Under the pieces are notes generated by a model. It searched no databases. It was not told where the DNA came from and saw only the letters and a list, made by a program, of their open reading frames with translations. A program made the position numbers and the translations under genes. A stretch of DNA of 64,000 nucleotides from Microthyrium microscopicum (Eukaryota; Ascomycota; Dothideomycetes; Microthyriales; Microthyriaceae): contig MU004231.1 in NCBI GenBank assembly GCA_010405405.1, positions 1,881,386-1,945,385 of the forward strand. Direction: 5' to 3'. Positions 1 through 15,500 of this stretch are shown piece by piece. Each line of letters starts with the position of its first letter. The stretch's first letter is position 1.

Positions 1-1766
1 TGTATAGACGAACGTGGAGAAAAACGAGAAGCGACCGATGAGCTCTGGCTTGAAACATATCTTTGTGGCGTGCTCAGAGCGTTTTCCTACGCAGACGACG
101 GTTCTGGGGACACCATCAAGAAGATTGTCGGCGTGAGACGATTCAACCCCATTACTAGCACGGACGCGGAGCATAGATTCTTTGAGGCCGCAGAGCGTCT
201 CTTCTTCAACGGCTGGCAACTAGGCTCGGATCCCGAAATACAAGTGCCGAACCTCGTCTCAAATCATCTCACAACCGGCCTGCTGCATTATATCAACACA
301 ACCGGACGTTACACTTCTGGCATCAATCTATTCGAAAAGCTTAGATCGAAGGATCCAGAAATATCGTCACTCCTTGCTCGAGTGTACATTGCAGCTGATG
401 AGGAAGTCAAAGCCGTACAGCTTTTGCACGAAGCAATTGAAGATCTACCAATGGACTACTCCTTACTTGACTGTCAAGCCGAATTCCTCAATCGCAAGGG
501 CCGCCCTGATCTAGCAGTTGAGATTGCGAAGCGCGCTGTTGTGTCTGCACCCAGTGAATTCGGTACATGGGCAAGATTGGCCGAGATTTATGTCAGCCTA
601 GAACGATGGGATCTCGCTCTGCTAACACTCAATTCATGTCCAATGTTTACGTGGCAAGATAAGGATGCGCCACGCATGCCTGAACCGCTACGTTTCTCGC
701 TTCCTATCATGGACGAGTCTCAATGCGATGAGATTGATGACCGATCAGCGTCCGAACCATTTGGAGGCGCTGTTGACCCCGGGCTTAGGAAGCTTCACGC
801 AGCAAGCTTCAAAGGTACTTTCCTCAAAGCATACATGCTACTCACAGATATCACAACCAAGATCGGATGGGACCAGCTATTGAAGATCAGAAGTCAGGTT
901 TTTGTCATGGAAGAAGAATACCGCAACGAAAAGCAAAGTATACACACCTCACACAGCCGAAATCCCAGCACAACCGCTCTCCGCGGCCCTTCACCTGAGC
1001 CGAAATCCCAAACCAACGGTGCAGGCCATAAATCCGAAAGCGACAGCGACGATGAAGACTTTCATGCCGATGAAAAGACTCTCCACGAAGCCGCTGAACA
1101 CCAAGCTGACAAGGCTGTTGAAGAACCTCCAGCATCCAAAGACGCGGGTACTACTGTTCTTGGCCCTGACGGTACCGTTCCCGACCCTGTGCAGCCCAGT
1201 CGCCTACAAAACAAACGGCTATGTGAGCGCTGGCTAGACAACCTCTTCATGGTGCTATATGAGGATCTACGCGTATATACCATCTGGCGCACTGAAGCAG
1301 CACAGTACCGCCAACAACAGATCATGTACAAGAAGTCAGCCGAAGAGTGGGAAATCTTAGGCCAACTTGCAGAGCGACTACATCACTTTGAGGATGCGGT
1401 GGAGGCATGGCAGGCCTGTCTACAGATTCGATTCAGTCCCAACGCACTGAGAGGTGTGTTAAAGATGTATGAGAAGACTGGAGATGTGAGGATGATAATA
1501 GGCGCGGTTATTCGACTCATTTGTTGGCAATATCGTTGGTATTCAGAGGTAAGCAGAAAAAATGTCTTGAAGATGGTACAGCGACTAACAAAACCTAGTT
1601 CTCACCGTCCCTTATATTCACGGTTAGAAAGCTCATTGAGGATGAAGGCGCAGTCAAAGTACGAAATATGGTACAGGCGACGACACTACCGCAAAAAGTC
1701 CGTGATTTAACTCATCAATACGCGAGTCTCTGTGATGCCTTTCATTCCTCGGGCACAGAGGGTTAG
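1..1766 (+). CDS. ChAPs family protein (Chs5-Arf1-binding, Bud7/Bch1-like), 5' truncated by window edge
   Basis: The frame is already open at base 1, so the start lies outside the window; 571 codons are visible. Exons are 1-1548 and 1599-1766, with a 50-nt intron (GTAAGC donor, ACTAAC branch, CTAG acceptor); reading into the intron would give a false tail. The visible N-terminal part (ELWLETYLCGVLRAFSYADD) and the TPR-like helical repeats over roughly residues 85-215 are characteristic of the ChAPs family. A charged Ser/Glu-rich linker (about residues 310-400) separates them from a C-terminal helical block. In yeast these proteins form exomer with Chs5 and sort chitin synthase and other cargo from the trans-Golgi to the plasma membrane under Arf1 control. 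Which paralogue this corresponds to cannot be told; many filamentous fungi have one or two. It converges on rps16. Confidence 0.88.
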
Positions 1767-2078
1767 GCGTCAATTGAGCGATCAGATACCACTATGTAGT
1801 TGTAATTCAGCATTCCAGCGAGTTGTGCAATATTTCCGCATCATCGCAATATCAACATTGTCAGGTTCGCCTCGCATCATCATTGCTGCCGAGAGTTTGA
1901 GTATGGAACTGATTTTTATTCCACAAAAGCTAGCAAAGCCCACGCCTATCAGTATGCCGTGATTTTGATCAGAACTCCACTGTCAGAGAAGTTCGAGCCT
2001 TCAAAAGCCCAAAGCTTCCCAAACAACAAAATGACACACCCAGCCTGCCCAGGAAACCCTTCCAACCAACACCGCAAT
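1767..2078. other. Convergent 3' intergenic spacer
   Basis: This 312-bp stretch lies between the stops of the ChAPs gene (+) and rps16 (-). I see only non-coding 3' flank sequence and short spurious frames. Confidence 0.6.
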
Positions 2079-2697
2079 TTAACGGTACGATTTTTGGTAT
2101 CTTGCGCGCGCACCTGGACCACCAAACTTCTTTGGCTCACACCGACGGTTATCGGCGACAAGAAGCGTACGGTCGAACTGCACGAGCGCAGTCTTGAGCT
2201 GGTTCTTGGCGTGCTCGTCAACGTACTTTTGGTAGTACGCGATGATGGACTTGGCAATGGCTTGACGGACGGCGTAGATTTGCGATGTATGTCCACCACC
2301 GGTTACGCGCACGCGGATATCGACTTGGGCTATTTTCCCGACATGTTAGTGAATGCTATCTCGAAAGTATGTCCGCCAGTATAATGGGCGTGTGTGGGGT
2401 TCGTACCGAATTTGTCAAGACCGAGGAGGAGGACGGGTTCGTAGACTTTGAATCGTAGGATCTCGGGTTGGACGAGGGAGAGAGGTTTTCCGTTGACCTT
2501 GATGAGACCTTTGCCGGCTTTGCAGTGTGCGACGGCTAGAAAATATATTATTAGTGGTAGTTCGTGGGCTAGATTCGGTGGGTTGGTCTTGCGTACCAGT
2601 GGCGGTCTTCTTCTTGCCGAACTGTGCGCTGTTAGTACTCAAATTGTTGGGGATTGGAAGAGTTGCATACGCATTGAACGCTCTGGACGGTCGACAT
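2079..2697 (-). CDS. rps16: 40S ribosomal protein S16 (uS9)
   Basis: Four exons (2671-2697, 2597-2621, 2407-2535, 2079-2329, read right to left) give 143 aa, the usual length of eukaryotic uS9. The N-terminus [20 protein letters not shown], the middle [11 protein letters not shown] and the C-terminal [14 protein letters not shown] are hallmarks; the basic YQKSYR tail reaches the ribosomal P-site in the small subunit. The first two coding exons are tiny (27 and 25 nt), and introns crowded at the 5' end are typical of fungal ribosomal protein genes. All three introns are GT-AG and 49-77 nt long. It shares a 264-bp divergent promoter with the RCC1-repeat gene to the right. The assignment is very secure. 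Confidence 0.96.
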
Positions 2698-2961
2698 GTT
2701 GGCTGATGGTCGATCGAAAGAGTTGGAGTGGATTTAATGCGGGCGGATTCAATTGTGCAAGCGATGATGTTGGGAATTGAGGAAAATTGGTGTGTGAGGG
2801 TCCTTTCTTACTAAGACGCGGTCTGTGCGCGTGCACGGGCCATATCTCGAAGTCCGTCATCTCGACTATGATTTTCAACATTTATCGCAAAGGTAAGCTT
2901 ACAGCCACCAACATTTCAAGTCCTTCAATATAAAATTCTACAAGCTGGCCATGACCAGGAT

Positions 2962-4029
2962 ATGGTTCAGCTGCTTGGTTTTGGCTCGAATGGCTCTGGC
3001 CAACTTGGAATAGGTCACCAAGACGATGTCTCAAGCCCAACAACCGCACGTCTTGAGCTAAAGCACCATCAGAGCATCAAGAAAATTGTCGCTGGTGGCA
3101 AACATACTCTTGTACTTTCGGATGATGGAGTACTGCTTCGCGCTGGCTCGCAAACACCTGGTTGTCGCTTTGTAAACTTCGGAAATATCAACAATGAACC
3201 TATTCAAAAGCACGACTGTTCTACCTTGACGTCTGAAAATGGCACTGGTCTTCTTCGTTACATAGACTGTGCAGCCACTTGGGAAGGATCAGTTGGCGTT
3301 CTTGAAGATGGGACTGTTGAATCTTCTGGAGTTGGCCGCAAAGGAGAACTCGGACTTGGAATAGGCGTAACCACAGCCAATGATGCAAAAGTCATACCCA
3401 GTTTTCCTCCAGACGGGACAATCGTCGTCGATATCTCCGCAAGCATGAGTCACGTAGTAGCTATTCTCTCCAATGGTCACGTCTATGGATGGGGGGCAGG
3501 CCGAAAAGGTCAACTCGGTGTACCAGGGATATTTTGGAAACCACGGCGAATCACAGAAGTGCAGTTTCGAGCAACAAGAGCAGTGTGTGGTAAGGATTTT
3601 ACATTCATTGTAGGCGATCCTCAGCATGGAGAACATATGATTCTTGGCTCAGACAAGTGGTTTGTGATTACGAACAAGCCCTCCGTCCTTCCTCCTTGGA
3701 AGGACATTGGCGCTAGCTGGGGATCTATTTATGTTCTTCTCGAGACTGGTGAAGTCCTATCATGGGGCCGAAACGATCATAAACAGCTCTGTCCACCTGG
3801 CTTTCCTCCAGTGGCTAAAGTCGCTGTTGGTAGTGAACATGCTATATGCTTAACAGAGTCAGGCAAAGTTATTGCTTGGGGCTGGGGTGAGCATGGCAAT
3901 TGCGGTCCGATTCCTACAGACTTTGGGCATGATTCGCCCGGTTTTGAGATAAAGTATGCTGGAAAAGTTATGCTGCTTGGAGCTGGGTGTGCAACCAGCT
4001 GGATGGTTGTATCCAATTTGGTGCCATGA
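2962..4029 (+). CDS. RCC1-repeat protein (Ats1-like)
   Basis: Single exon, 355 aa. RCC1-type blades are visible from the first residues (LLGFGSNGSGQLGIGHQDD), again at YGWGAGRKGQLGV (about residue 175), SWGRNDHKQLCPPG (about 270) and AWGWGEHGNCG (about 310), so most of the protein is a predicted seven-bladed propeller with no extra domain. Length and organisation resemble yeast Ats1 (333 aa), linked genetically to alpha-tubulin and tRNA wobble-uridine modification, rather than nuclear RCC1/Pim1, which is longer and has a basic N-terminal tail. The exact orthology is inference. It starts 264 bp from rps16 in a head-to-head arrangement and its stop lies 4 bp from the rad9 stop, a tail-to-tail pair. 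Confidence 0.85.
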   Translation: MVQLLGFGSNGSGQLGIGHQDDVSSPTTARLELKHHQSIKKIVAGGKHTLVLSDDGVLLRAGSQTPGCRFVNFGNINNEPIQKHDCSTLTSENGTGLLRYIDCAATWEGSVGVLEDGTVESSGVGRKGELGLGIGVTTANDAKVIPSFPPDGTIVVDISASMSHVVAILSNGHVYGWGAGRKGQLGVPGIFWKPRRITEVQFRATRAVCGKDFTFIVGDPQHGEHMILGSDKWFVITNKPSVLPPWKDIGASWGSIYVLLETGEVLSWGRNDHKQLCPPGFPPVAKVAVGSEHAICLTESGKVIAWGWGEHGNCGPIPTDFGHDSPGFEIKYAGKVMLLGAGCATSWMVVSNLVP

Positions 4030-4033
4030 GTAA

Positions 4034-5657
4034 TCACCATAGGCGTGGGATCTGGAAAAGTAAGTAAGTGTCATGGTAGCATTGCCCTGAGAAACTCACA
4101 TCGGACAGTCTTTGAGTGGGTGAAAGAGATATGGAAGCTTCTTGGGACTCGTCTGGTCCAGTTTCTGGAACCTCTTCTTTACGCTTCGTGGCCGCCGCGG
4201 CAGCCCTGGCCTCCTGTTCACGTATCTGCCGGGAGAACAGCGATTCCTAGAACGATCAGTAAAGGCACAACAAGTTTTGTGAGAACGCTCTCAAGACATA
4301 CCGTTTCCTCGCTCGCGTCCCAGCCAAGAGACTCTTCTGCATTGTCATAAGACGGAGGGTCCCAATTACGATCATCATTCTCCATGGGTACGAACAGTGG
4401 CTCGTCTTGATTATCTCGAGAGGTTTCCGCTGATCTGTCGGGCGCTGATGGCCTTCGTTTGCCCAGGGTTTTTGTGTTACGTCTACCCGATGGTGCTGGA
4501 GGAGGCGGCATGACTTTCGCTCGCGAAGGGGGCGGTTTCGATGCCCGTTCACTTTCACTTCTATGTCTGGTAGCTGCTCCTACTGGAGCGGGTTGGATTG
4601 TTGTTCCACGATATTCCCCTGCGGTCGTGAGTGTGAATTGGCAGTTCATGGAGCCTTTGTTATAGGCAAATTGGAGTGGTCGACCTGGGCTGGTGTAGTA
4701 TGCATGAAGAACTGTATCTATGGATTCGGCATGGAGTACGACGGCTCGGAAGTCTTTGACGCTCACCACGATATGAAGCTGTTCTTGGACGCTGAGCTTT
4801 TCGAAATCACCTCCGTTTAGGATGACTGTAGTTTTCAGCGGCATCTTGAGTATCTCTGCATTTGTTAGCAAGCTGATTCTGTGATTATTGACTGGTAACA
4901 CACCATTCTTCGCAGAGACTACCTTGGCTGTGAAGCTCAAGAATGTCATCTTTCCTTCTTCATAGAAAATGTCAAGCTGCTCGACCTTTTGGCTGAAATA
5001 GGCCAGATTCTCTTTCAAAAACCCAGCTCTGATGGCCCATTTGTTTTCTGCAAGGTCTCGATCAAAAAGCGCCTGCATGATTTCCGCAGATTCGTATGTG
5101 AGACGGAAGGTTTTGATCACACCTGAACGCCGTGAGCTGAGGAATACTAAGATTTATTTCTTTCGTACCATTTGAGCATATGTTTCGTGCTATCATTCTG
5201 CATTTTGCTTCATCGTCATCCTCTTGAAAGGAAACTTCGCATCTCTCCGTAATGTTGCTGGATTTTGCGTCATTATTCCGAGACTTGAACACTGAGAGTA
5301 GTGCCTAACACTATCAGCATTCTGCATCCTACGAATAATTTCTCCTTACCTTGTTTGACATGCAACAAGTAAATCTACTGTCTAGATGCCCACCTTCAGC
5401 TTCAAACTCATACGCACTGAAGAAAGGTGTGTCCAAAGCAACAGCAGCGTGGGCTGACTTCGACAAGTTTAGAGCACTAAATGTAAGCTGCGGATTTCCT
5501 CGTTTTAGCTATGTTCCGAGATAAAATAAGGGGATAAACTTACGGAATCATCTTTGGCTTCTAATGAGACGGTATCGCTGAAACGTGCCAGACAGAGCAA
5601 CGCGCCGTGGATGCTCGCCGATGCCTCGGGCGTGAGCGTGAATTTCAAGGTAACCAT
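4034..5657 (-). CDS. rad9: DNA damage checkpoint clamp subunit Rad9 (9-1-1 complex)
   Basis: Six exons (5544-5657, 5350-5487, 5169-5304, 4302-5122, 4100-4246, 4034-4051) encode 457 aa. The N-terminal PCNA-like fold is recognisable: MVTLKFTLTPEASASIHGAL, then ALLSVFKSR, then VIKTFRLTYESAE, then SPGRPLQFAY closing the clamp domain near residue 260. These match Rad9 of S. pombe and man. The C-terminal tail is disordered, Ser/Pro-rich and charged, ending LSPTQRLSD-IPRLW, the region where Rad9 is phosphorylated to recruit TopBP1/Rad4 in the known family. The last 48-nt intron (4052-4099) is in frame and stop-free, so retention would add 16 residues. Two ACGCGT boxes lie 147 and 218 bp upstream of the start. 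Rad9 loads with Rad1 and Hus1 at damaged DNA to activate the ATR-type kinase. Confidence 0.93.
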
Positions 5658-5803
5658 GATGGCGGTGATCCCCAAGCGATGTTGATTCCTAGCTCTTCAA
5701 TGGCCCTTCCGCAGCATGTTATTTCTATGGACGCGAGGTTTGACAACAGATGCGATTTGAGTGAGAATGATGATTGTTGGGTAAGCAGTTGACATATGGC
5801 TTA

Positions 5804-5809
5804 ACGCGT
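5804..5809. promoter_or_regulatory. MCB-type element ACGCGT upstream of rad9
   Basis: A palindromic ACGCGT lies 147 bp upstream of the rad9 start codon. MluI cell-cycle boxes bound by MBF drive G1/S expression of replication and repair genes in yeasts; use here is inference. Confidence 0.5.
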
Positions 5810-5874
5810 TGAGCGCTCAGACTCGTTGAGATTCAAGACAGTTTTGACTCTCATCTATCATGGATATCGGGATA

Positions 5875-5880
5875 ACGCGT
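5875..5880. promoter_or_regulatory. Second MCB-type element ACGCGT upstream of rad9
   Basis: A second exact ACGCGT lies 71 bp from the first and 218 bp from the rad9 start. Paired MCB boxes are the usual arrangement in MBF targets. Confidence 0.5.
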
Positions 5881-7125
5881 GATGGACTTGAAATTCCAGG
5901 ATTTGGACAAGTCGATGATGGAGCAAGGTTGGTGGGGAGGTTCGAGATCATTTTTGAGCATGAAAGCCTGCAAAACAAGCTCCCGTGAATGAACAGAATG
6001 AATACTTTCAGGGTCGAATAGTCATCTTCGAGCAGAAACTCTTACGTTGCGCAACTGTTCCTCGTGCTCTTATCGCTTCATTCAAATTACTTGCTCCAAG
6101 AGTCCAATCATTCATCTAAAGCAAGGTGCTCGTATGGACTATCTGCAGCGGCTCAAACAGAGTCGCATCTTTGATACATAATGTAGCGGTACGTTATACT
6201 CCAACATTTCAACACTTCAATTATTCTGGTCCAGGACTCTAAGCAATTGCCTTGTCACACAATATTTCCAAAAGCTAATCTTCAAATAATCCGAGTCAGT
6301 AATACTCCCAGCTAATAGAGCCTGCCCACAGCTTGTGTTCCATTTCCTGGCTCGACCTCCACTTCCTATCTATTGCGATAGCTACCATCTGCGTAAAATT
6401 GCTGGTTTTCCATCAAATTTGCTGGGCGTTCCGGCGCCTTTTCGTCATGAAGTACCATGGGAGGGACCGTAGTTGATGGGAGCGCGCCGTCGACATGCTT
6501 TTATACCTTATAGCAAGCCATCGGCTGCTGAAGACAAGGGGACTAGCAGTACGCCAAAGTGTATTTTGCTGGTAGATGTCATCAACATCGTCGACCACGT
6601 CTTTCAATGTCTCAAGATTTACAAATTGAAAACTGGAGGTTGCCTGCTGGTACCTGGCAACTAGACCGTTGCGAAGTTTGCTGCTTCAGCCTGCGGCTGA
6701 ATGTAAGGAAGCCGGTCAGACATTTCCAAGTCTAAACAAAACTCGGGATCGGCACGAAATAATGATTTGATTTTCAAATGTCTTCTAAAGATGTGAAGTA
6801 TATTGACGATAACAACTAACAAGAGTCCAAGACAGGAGCCTGAGGAGAAAAAGATATTTGTCTTGGCACTAAGTGATAGTCGCGCGCCTAGTGGCGGAAC
6901 TCGCGGTTGTAACTTCCCCCAGTGAATTAATTTTTTCTGCACCTTCTCCTTCTAAATCTCAGCACAACACCACTCACCACAAACCTTCTTCCCAACCCTT
7001 CCTCCTTCAAACTCTTCATCACATCATCTACCTTTTCCATCTACGGTTTCATCAACACTCTGACTGGACGCGCCCTTGTTATCACAAAGGCCCTTCCTAC
7101 TCGCACTCACTCACTGAAACCCTGA

Positions 7126-9565
<2,440 letters not shown>

Positions 9566-12500
9566 ACTCGCATTACCCTGCATCTCTCACAAAAATCAGT
9601 ACCCCTATAGATCGGCGTTCCGGTGTCTCAAAAGAAATTGATAGACTTGTGTAAGTAGCTTGGTATAGCCGTCGACCTGACGATGAAGCCTACTTGGTTT
9701 CAAAAGTCCTTCTTTCATCACGGTAAGTTGGACGTGTTACTGTCATGGTCGAAGGCGTAGCTACTTTGTTTTGCTCGTTTATGGCACGATGGTGCGTTGC
9801 GGCTTGTGGAATCGGAAGATAGATTTTGCTTTTCAATTTTGTATCATAGGCGTTTTGTTGCCTTCTAGATAGCAGTCAATGCATTGCATGAGGTTCAAAT
9901 AATGATTATTCTCCAAATGTTTAGCTGCCGTAGCTCCTCGAAGCAGACCAAGAAACCTTGACTGTTCAACGGCCCAGAAGCCACGCTCTATAAAGCTTAA
10001 ATTTCCATCCACTGGCTGAGCAGCTGAAATATCCATCCATAATCCCTGACGCAAGGTAGAATTTTTCGACCCTTCCACTGTTTGTGGCCATCCGTCTCCA
10101 ACAATTCCAGTTTCTTTGTTTCCTTGGCATCCTGAAAGATCATCGGAGAAACGTTTCCTGAAAAACTCCTACGCGGTTCCGCGACTCATCAATGATCTTG
10201 TATTTGAATTTTAAGAAAAGATCAGCCTTCGTTTTCAGACTGGCTCTAAATGACACGATCAGAAACCTAATGTTGGCGGTGAATGACCAAGAAACTGTCC
10301 CAGGACTCCCAGCAGCTGGGAACGCTTCTAGCCTTGTAAAAAAGTTCTAGCACACATATTTGTGCATGTCCATATACATTAGTGTACGAACGCTACCTAG
10401 GAAAGTTTAGCTAGTATACTGTACCGGTAGTGACCGTCGAAGCATGCTTCTCGGTAGGCTTTAGCTCGTGGTTCAAGGTTATTGCATGCACATGAGCACA
10501 TCAGTTGCAGAATCTCATCCCGTTGAACCGTTGAATGGACCAAGAATATCTCGATATTGATGAGTAGAAGGTGGCCTCCTTACAATCGTATTCTGTGGGG
10601 GAAACGGACATGTAAAGAAGGCGCCGCACCTTCATGCTCTTCGTGCCATTTTGCGCAGGCTGACAGGTCATTGGGTAAAGCTTTCATGGGCCGTCCTGAG
10701 ATGTCTTTTGAAGTAAAGACTTGGTGCATACATGTCAAGCAGGTGCTGTACATGTGAAGACAACAGAACCCCACATGCGGCCAGGAGTCGGACCAGGCGA
10801 GCTTGATCTGCCAAAAAGTTCTGCTTGCAGGTTTCCATCCATCGTTACATGGCGGGCTATTCTATTGGAGCAAGTCAGAAGGGCGGGAGGTTGGCAAACC
10901 TGGAGTAAGGGCGTTCACCAGATGCAGCATCAGATGGAAAGATAATCGATAAGACTGGATGCAGCAAAGGCAGCCGACGTGGCGGTGTCCTTTCATTGCC
11001 CCACAGACGTGCAATATGCCGAGTATCCGGAAATAGGGAGTTGATGGGGAATAAGACCAGAAGAGACACTTTCAAGGTCATGAACTCATATCCTTGGCGA
11101 TTTTCCCATAGGAGGCCGGTTGGGAAGTGAAATAATTAGAGTTAACAATATACTGGAGGTGTCAGACCTTCTCTCGCTGTCGCGATGCCATATCGTACTA
11201 TCGAAAGTTGAAACTTAACAGCAGGATTGTTGTCCCTTTCGTGGTCATGTTCTAGACTGCAAGACGCCACGAGAGTTACTCGCCTGTTGGCAGGAAAATC
11301 CTATCACGGCCGAAAGAGTCTGTTGTAAGGCGTCATTGTACCAGCCAATTGAATTCCAGGTGGGCAAAAGGAATTTGGAGGGCACTAGGTTACTCCCTGT
11401 ATAAAGTGGCTGAAAGAGCACGGCAAGTGGCCAGGAAATCGAACAGAGACCCCCGTAGATATCGATTTGTAAATTGATGTGGGAGGACTTGGTCCTTGCT
11501 GAGGATCTGGAGATTCTGCATTTGGAAGTGGGCCCGCTTTTTGGGCTGCTGCCCAGTGCATAGGAGGGACTGAGGGTGGTGATAGAAGAATGAACGAGGC
11601 AGAACTTTGGAAATCGTCAGGCAAAAAACGGAAAGATATTAGAGGGCTTCGGCGGACACGTAAGCAGATACTTCTCATGTTCTTGGCAGCAACATTCGGG
11701 AGATTGACATGTACCGCTTTGGGGTATAATTTTCTTCTCCGCCAGATGACCAGCGCATGGCGCATTGGACCTTCTTCTCGTGGGGTTGTAAACTCAAATT
11801 TAGTCCATTTATCAACTGCCGACATAATCCGATCTTTTGATAATTGCGTCGGCGGCATCTGCGGTGGTTGTTGTAATTGTGCACGCATAAGACAACCGCT
11901 TGATTTTGCATTTCGGGTTTCGCTCTCTTTTGCTATGATATCAATACTCCTTGCCCACTCCTGAATCGCTTTCGCTGTCTGCGTTTAACCGAGCAAGGCT
12001 GGGCATGCCGTGATATCGATAGGCGGTCTGGCGGTGGAGGAACAGCTGTGACCAACACAATCAACGCCATCGCCGAAGCCCATCATGTCAAATGGCAAAG
12101 TTGAAAGACAAAGTGTTCTGACCATGCCAATCTTGGAAGACATTGGAATCCAGATCACCCAACTCGGAAGACTGGGAAGAAAATGCCTAACCGGAAAGCG
12201 CCTGTACCTGACAGATGCAGAACACTTTGGTACTGGCTTTTGCCCGTCGCACACAGCTGGAAGTCTGGCCTGTCGTTGAGCTTGAAATGCTCCTGTTTCT
12301 TGCCTCTACTCCGTAGCTGAGTCGATTGTTGATGTCACAGAACTGTCATCGCTGGGAGGAGTTGGAAAAGTATGGGCAGGCGGAGGCCCACACATGTGCA
12401 GGACAGAGCGCCATTGGACGATCGTATGCACCAAAAACAGTTCAGTTGGAACTTTAACTGTCAAAGTGGGTGGACTGGCAGTGATTGGAGGCCAATGGCG

Positions 12501-15500
12501 GAATGGCTGCCATCGGGAGTGGCCTCCAATCGGAAAAGTCAGCGAGTCAAGAAGCTAAGACGCTTGGTCGCTTTCCAAGTCAATCCTGTGAGGGGCTGCG
12601 TCGTCAATGGGTAGGGGGCGGTTTCTTTCTGCAAAGGGGGTGTCATTTTTGGATGCGCCTTGTACCGTGCTGTATTGCTCTCCAGGATTATCTTGCTTCC
12701 AACGCGGGCTTTCTCGCGGCTAGTTCGGAGTCCGGATAATCATTGCTACAGTGTGTCTGTGTTGAGTTTTTGATGAGCTGTGGCTACGGCTTCGACGGCG
12801 AGGCCACGCGATAGCCATCTTGCTCTGTCCTTGCTTGAGCAAAATGCAAATCACGCCACTTGGATGAGCTCATTTGTTTGTTCCATAGAGTTGTTTGTGG
12901 AAGGTGGTCGTTTCGCGGCTTTCGCCAAAGTTGCCCTCTCGCGTATTCAGCAGCTGCTTGCAAGCAAATAATGACGAGTCAGCGAGGGTTTGCTGCCTCC
13001 GCGACAAGCAAGCGAGGGGCTTGTTCCTCTCCGCCCTCGTCTACGCCTTTGATGATGGCCAAAGGAGGCGATGGTAGGCGCAGTTGTGCCGTCTGGATGA
13101 CTTGACTGAGCATTAATTGGTGGTGTACCCGTATTTTACAAGCCAATTGCGCTCTCACCTCAACAGCCCTCGCCAAAAAGTCATTGGTAACTGATCCGCG
13201 CAAATAAAGGAGTGGCGGGTAGTATGATCTGTGGTAACACAAGATCGAGAGGCATCTGGTGGTGACCTGTCAGATATTGGGAGCAGTTGGTCATCCTCGA
13301 GGCCGGGGCTTTGGGCAGATGTACCTAGTAAATCCTTCGGAAGGATTGGATGGTGAGGTTAGTATCAGACTTAGTGGTTTGTAGTCTCGTTCGCGACAAG
13401 GCCATTCCAACCGAAATCAGACGTCGCCGATTTTTAGCTCCAACGCCAATGAGTTTAATGCAACGACAACTCTCTTTCAGCCTGGTGGTCAATAAAATCG
13501 TCCTACAGTGTTTAACTTCATTCCTTTGGCGGATTTTGGTCACCATGGATTTGGATCCATTATCACTCTGAGATACTTTCGCAAAAAATTGCCTGATCAG
13601 ATGCCTACCGACTCTCGCATTCGCAGGCTCAGCCAGGTACATCAATACTCGCCGAAAATGCCCAAGATCCACGGAATTGTATGCCAACGACAAGGTCCAG
13701 CCTGATCAGCCATTTTGAGGAACATGCTCGCCCGTGATTTCTTACCCGTGCCTGACATTCCTCTTATGATTCAAGGCCTCTCCCAGGACGAACGGTCGTT
13801 TGAGGGATCTTGTCATAAAATATTCCGACCTTCATATTACAACTCGTGGAATCTTCCACCGTGCACCGAGAAAATTGTTTCCAAACGATCGCCCGGCATG
13901 GACAAGGCCAGTACGGGGAAGCCGTTTATACCTTGAAAGCTCTCTACATGTATCCCACGAGTATCCCAGGAATATTGCAGGGGCCGCGTCACTGATAGTC
14001 CCTGCTTGCAGCAAACTCCCAGCTCTTTTGGAATCTTCTCTCCAGTTTAGGAAGTTCTATCAGATTGCGATTCATCGTGACAGCCTGGAAGCTCAAGGGT
14101 CCAAGCGAGAATAGCTTGCGAGCCACTCCTTTGGGACTGCGCGAAAAGCTTCTGCTGGCCATAAGAACATCGTTAGGACCAGCATCTAGACAGTGCATGA
14201 TCCATTGGATTACAGCTTGTTATATCTCTCTCTGGAATCTTTTGTGCATCGGATTTGACAACGCGGCCTCATACTATCACACTCGAGCTGCCTCGAATCA
14301 GGTTGCGAAAAACCTCGATGGCCATCATACATGCCTTCTCAGCCGTTTGATAATTTTGCTTTCACAATTATCATTTGTGTTCTCAACTTGGGAGCTTCGA
14401 TGGTAGAGCTTTCCTCATAGATCCAAAATTTACCTTTCAACACAGTCATCTGTCATTTCTCATATCATCAGCCATGAAATCCTGCTCGCTCTAAGGGGTT
14501 ATGTGTCAAAATCGAGTAAAATGCCAAAGCAACTTCGGGAGTCTTGGTTGAAGATTGGTACTGACACCGTCACATGCCAAAATAATAGGCAGTTGCCAAT
14601 ACTGCACACGCGCGATGCATGGCGAAATCATTGAGGCTGAAGATATCTCCACCAGCGGGAGCTAATTTGCGCTCGAAAGTGTTCATCGACGGGAGCTAAG
14701 TTGCTAATAATTGACCAAATTTGATGGAACCAATGCCTCGATCGTCTGGGCCTTTCTCGGTCCCAATTAGATAAAAAAATGACAACTATCTGTATCCTTT
14801 TCCAAAAACCTGTGTATAAGTTTTCAAGGTAAAAAAGAGTGAGAAATGGGTGGTTGCGCTGATGATAGTCAACCTTTTTAGATTGGTCATACGTCCCACC
14901 CGGGTTTCAACCAGATATAACGACAACTTCTCTTTGAAATGATCACATTTCTCTACATTATTGAAAGCTAAGGTAATTAGATCTTTGCATCATAATCTTC
15001 AGTATAGATGAGTCGAATCGCCAACGAAGCCTATGATTTGGACATATCGGAATCTAGGTAGGGAACTGTCGGATGGTAACCGTCATCCGATAGCGATGTT
15101 GAACAAAAATAAAGAATCATGCTAGAGTTGTCTCAAGTGGTCAGGTTGCAGATATTTGCCTCGTGAATCAGTAAAGACTGGTAGGAAAAATTAGAACAAT
15201 ACATAGAACCGTCAATAATGATACCTGATGACCCACGAGCAAAGACAGTATCGCTTTACGGTCCGAGTGTTGACGCATGCAGGGAGTATTTTGAAATCTT
15301 TTCGAACATAAAAAGTCAATAGTTGGTATCGTTTGGCAAGTCTATGGTTCATGGTACTCGATCATATGTCTTTACCATGAAGGCTCTATGAGTGACTCGT
15401 AGAAGTTTGTTTCATGGTTGATGGAGTTACAAACAAGCTACACCATTTATACTCGTGGCGGATACTCCCTACATACTAGTAGCTGTATGTGTCCGACGAT

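Noticed and set aside
11385-11888. Minus-strand 167-codon frame in the gene-poor region
   Set aside because: Low-complexity Pro/Ser composition, no motif, overlapping frames on the other strand and no clear codon bias.
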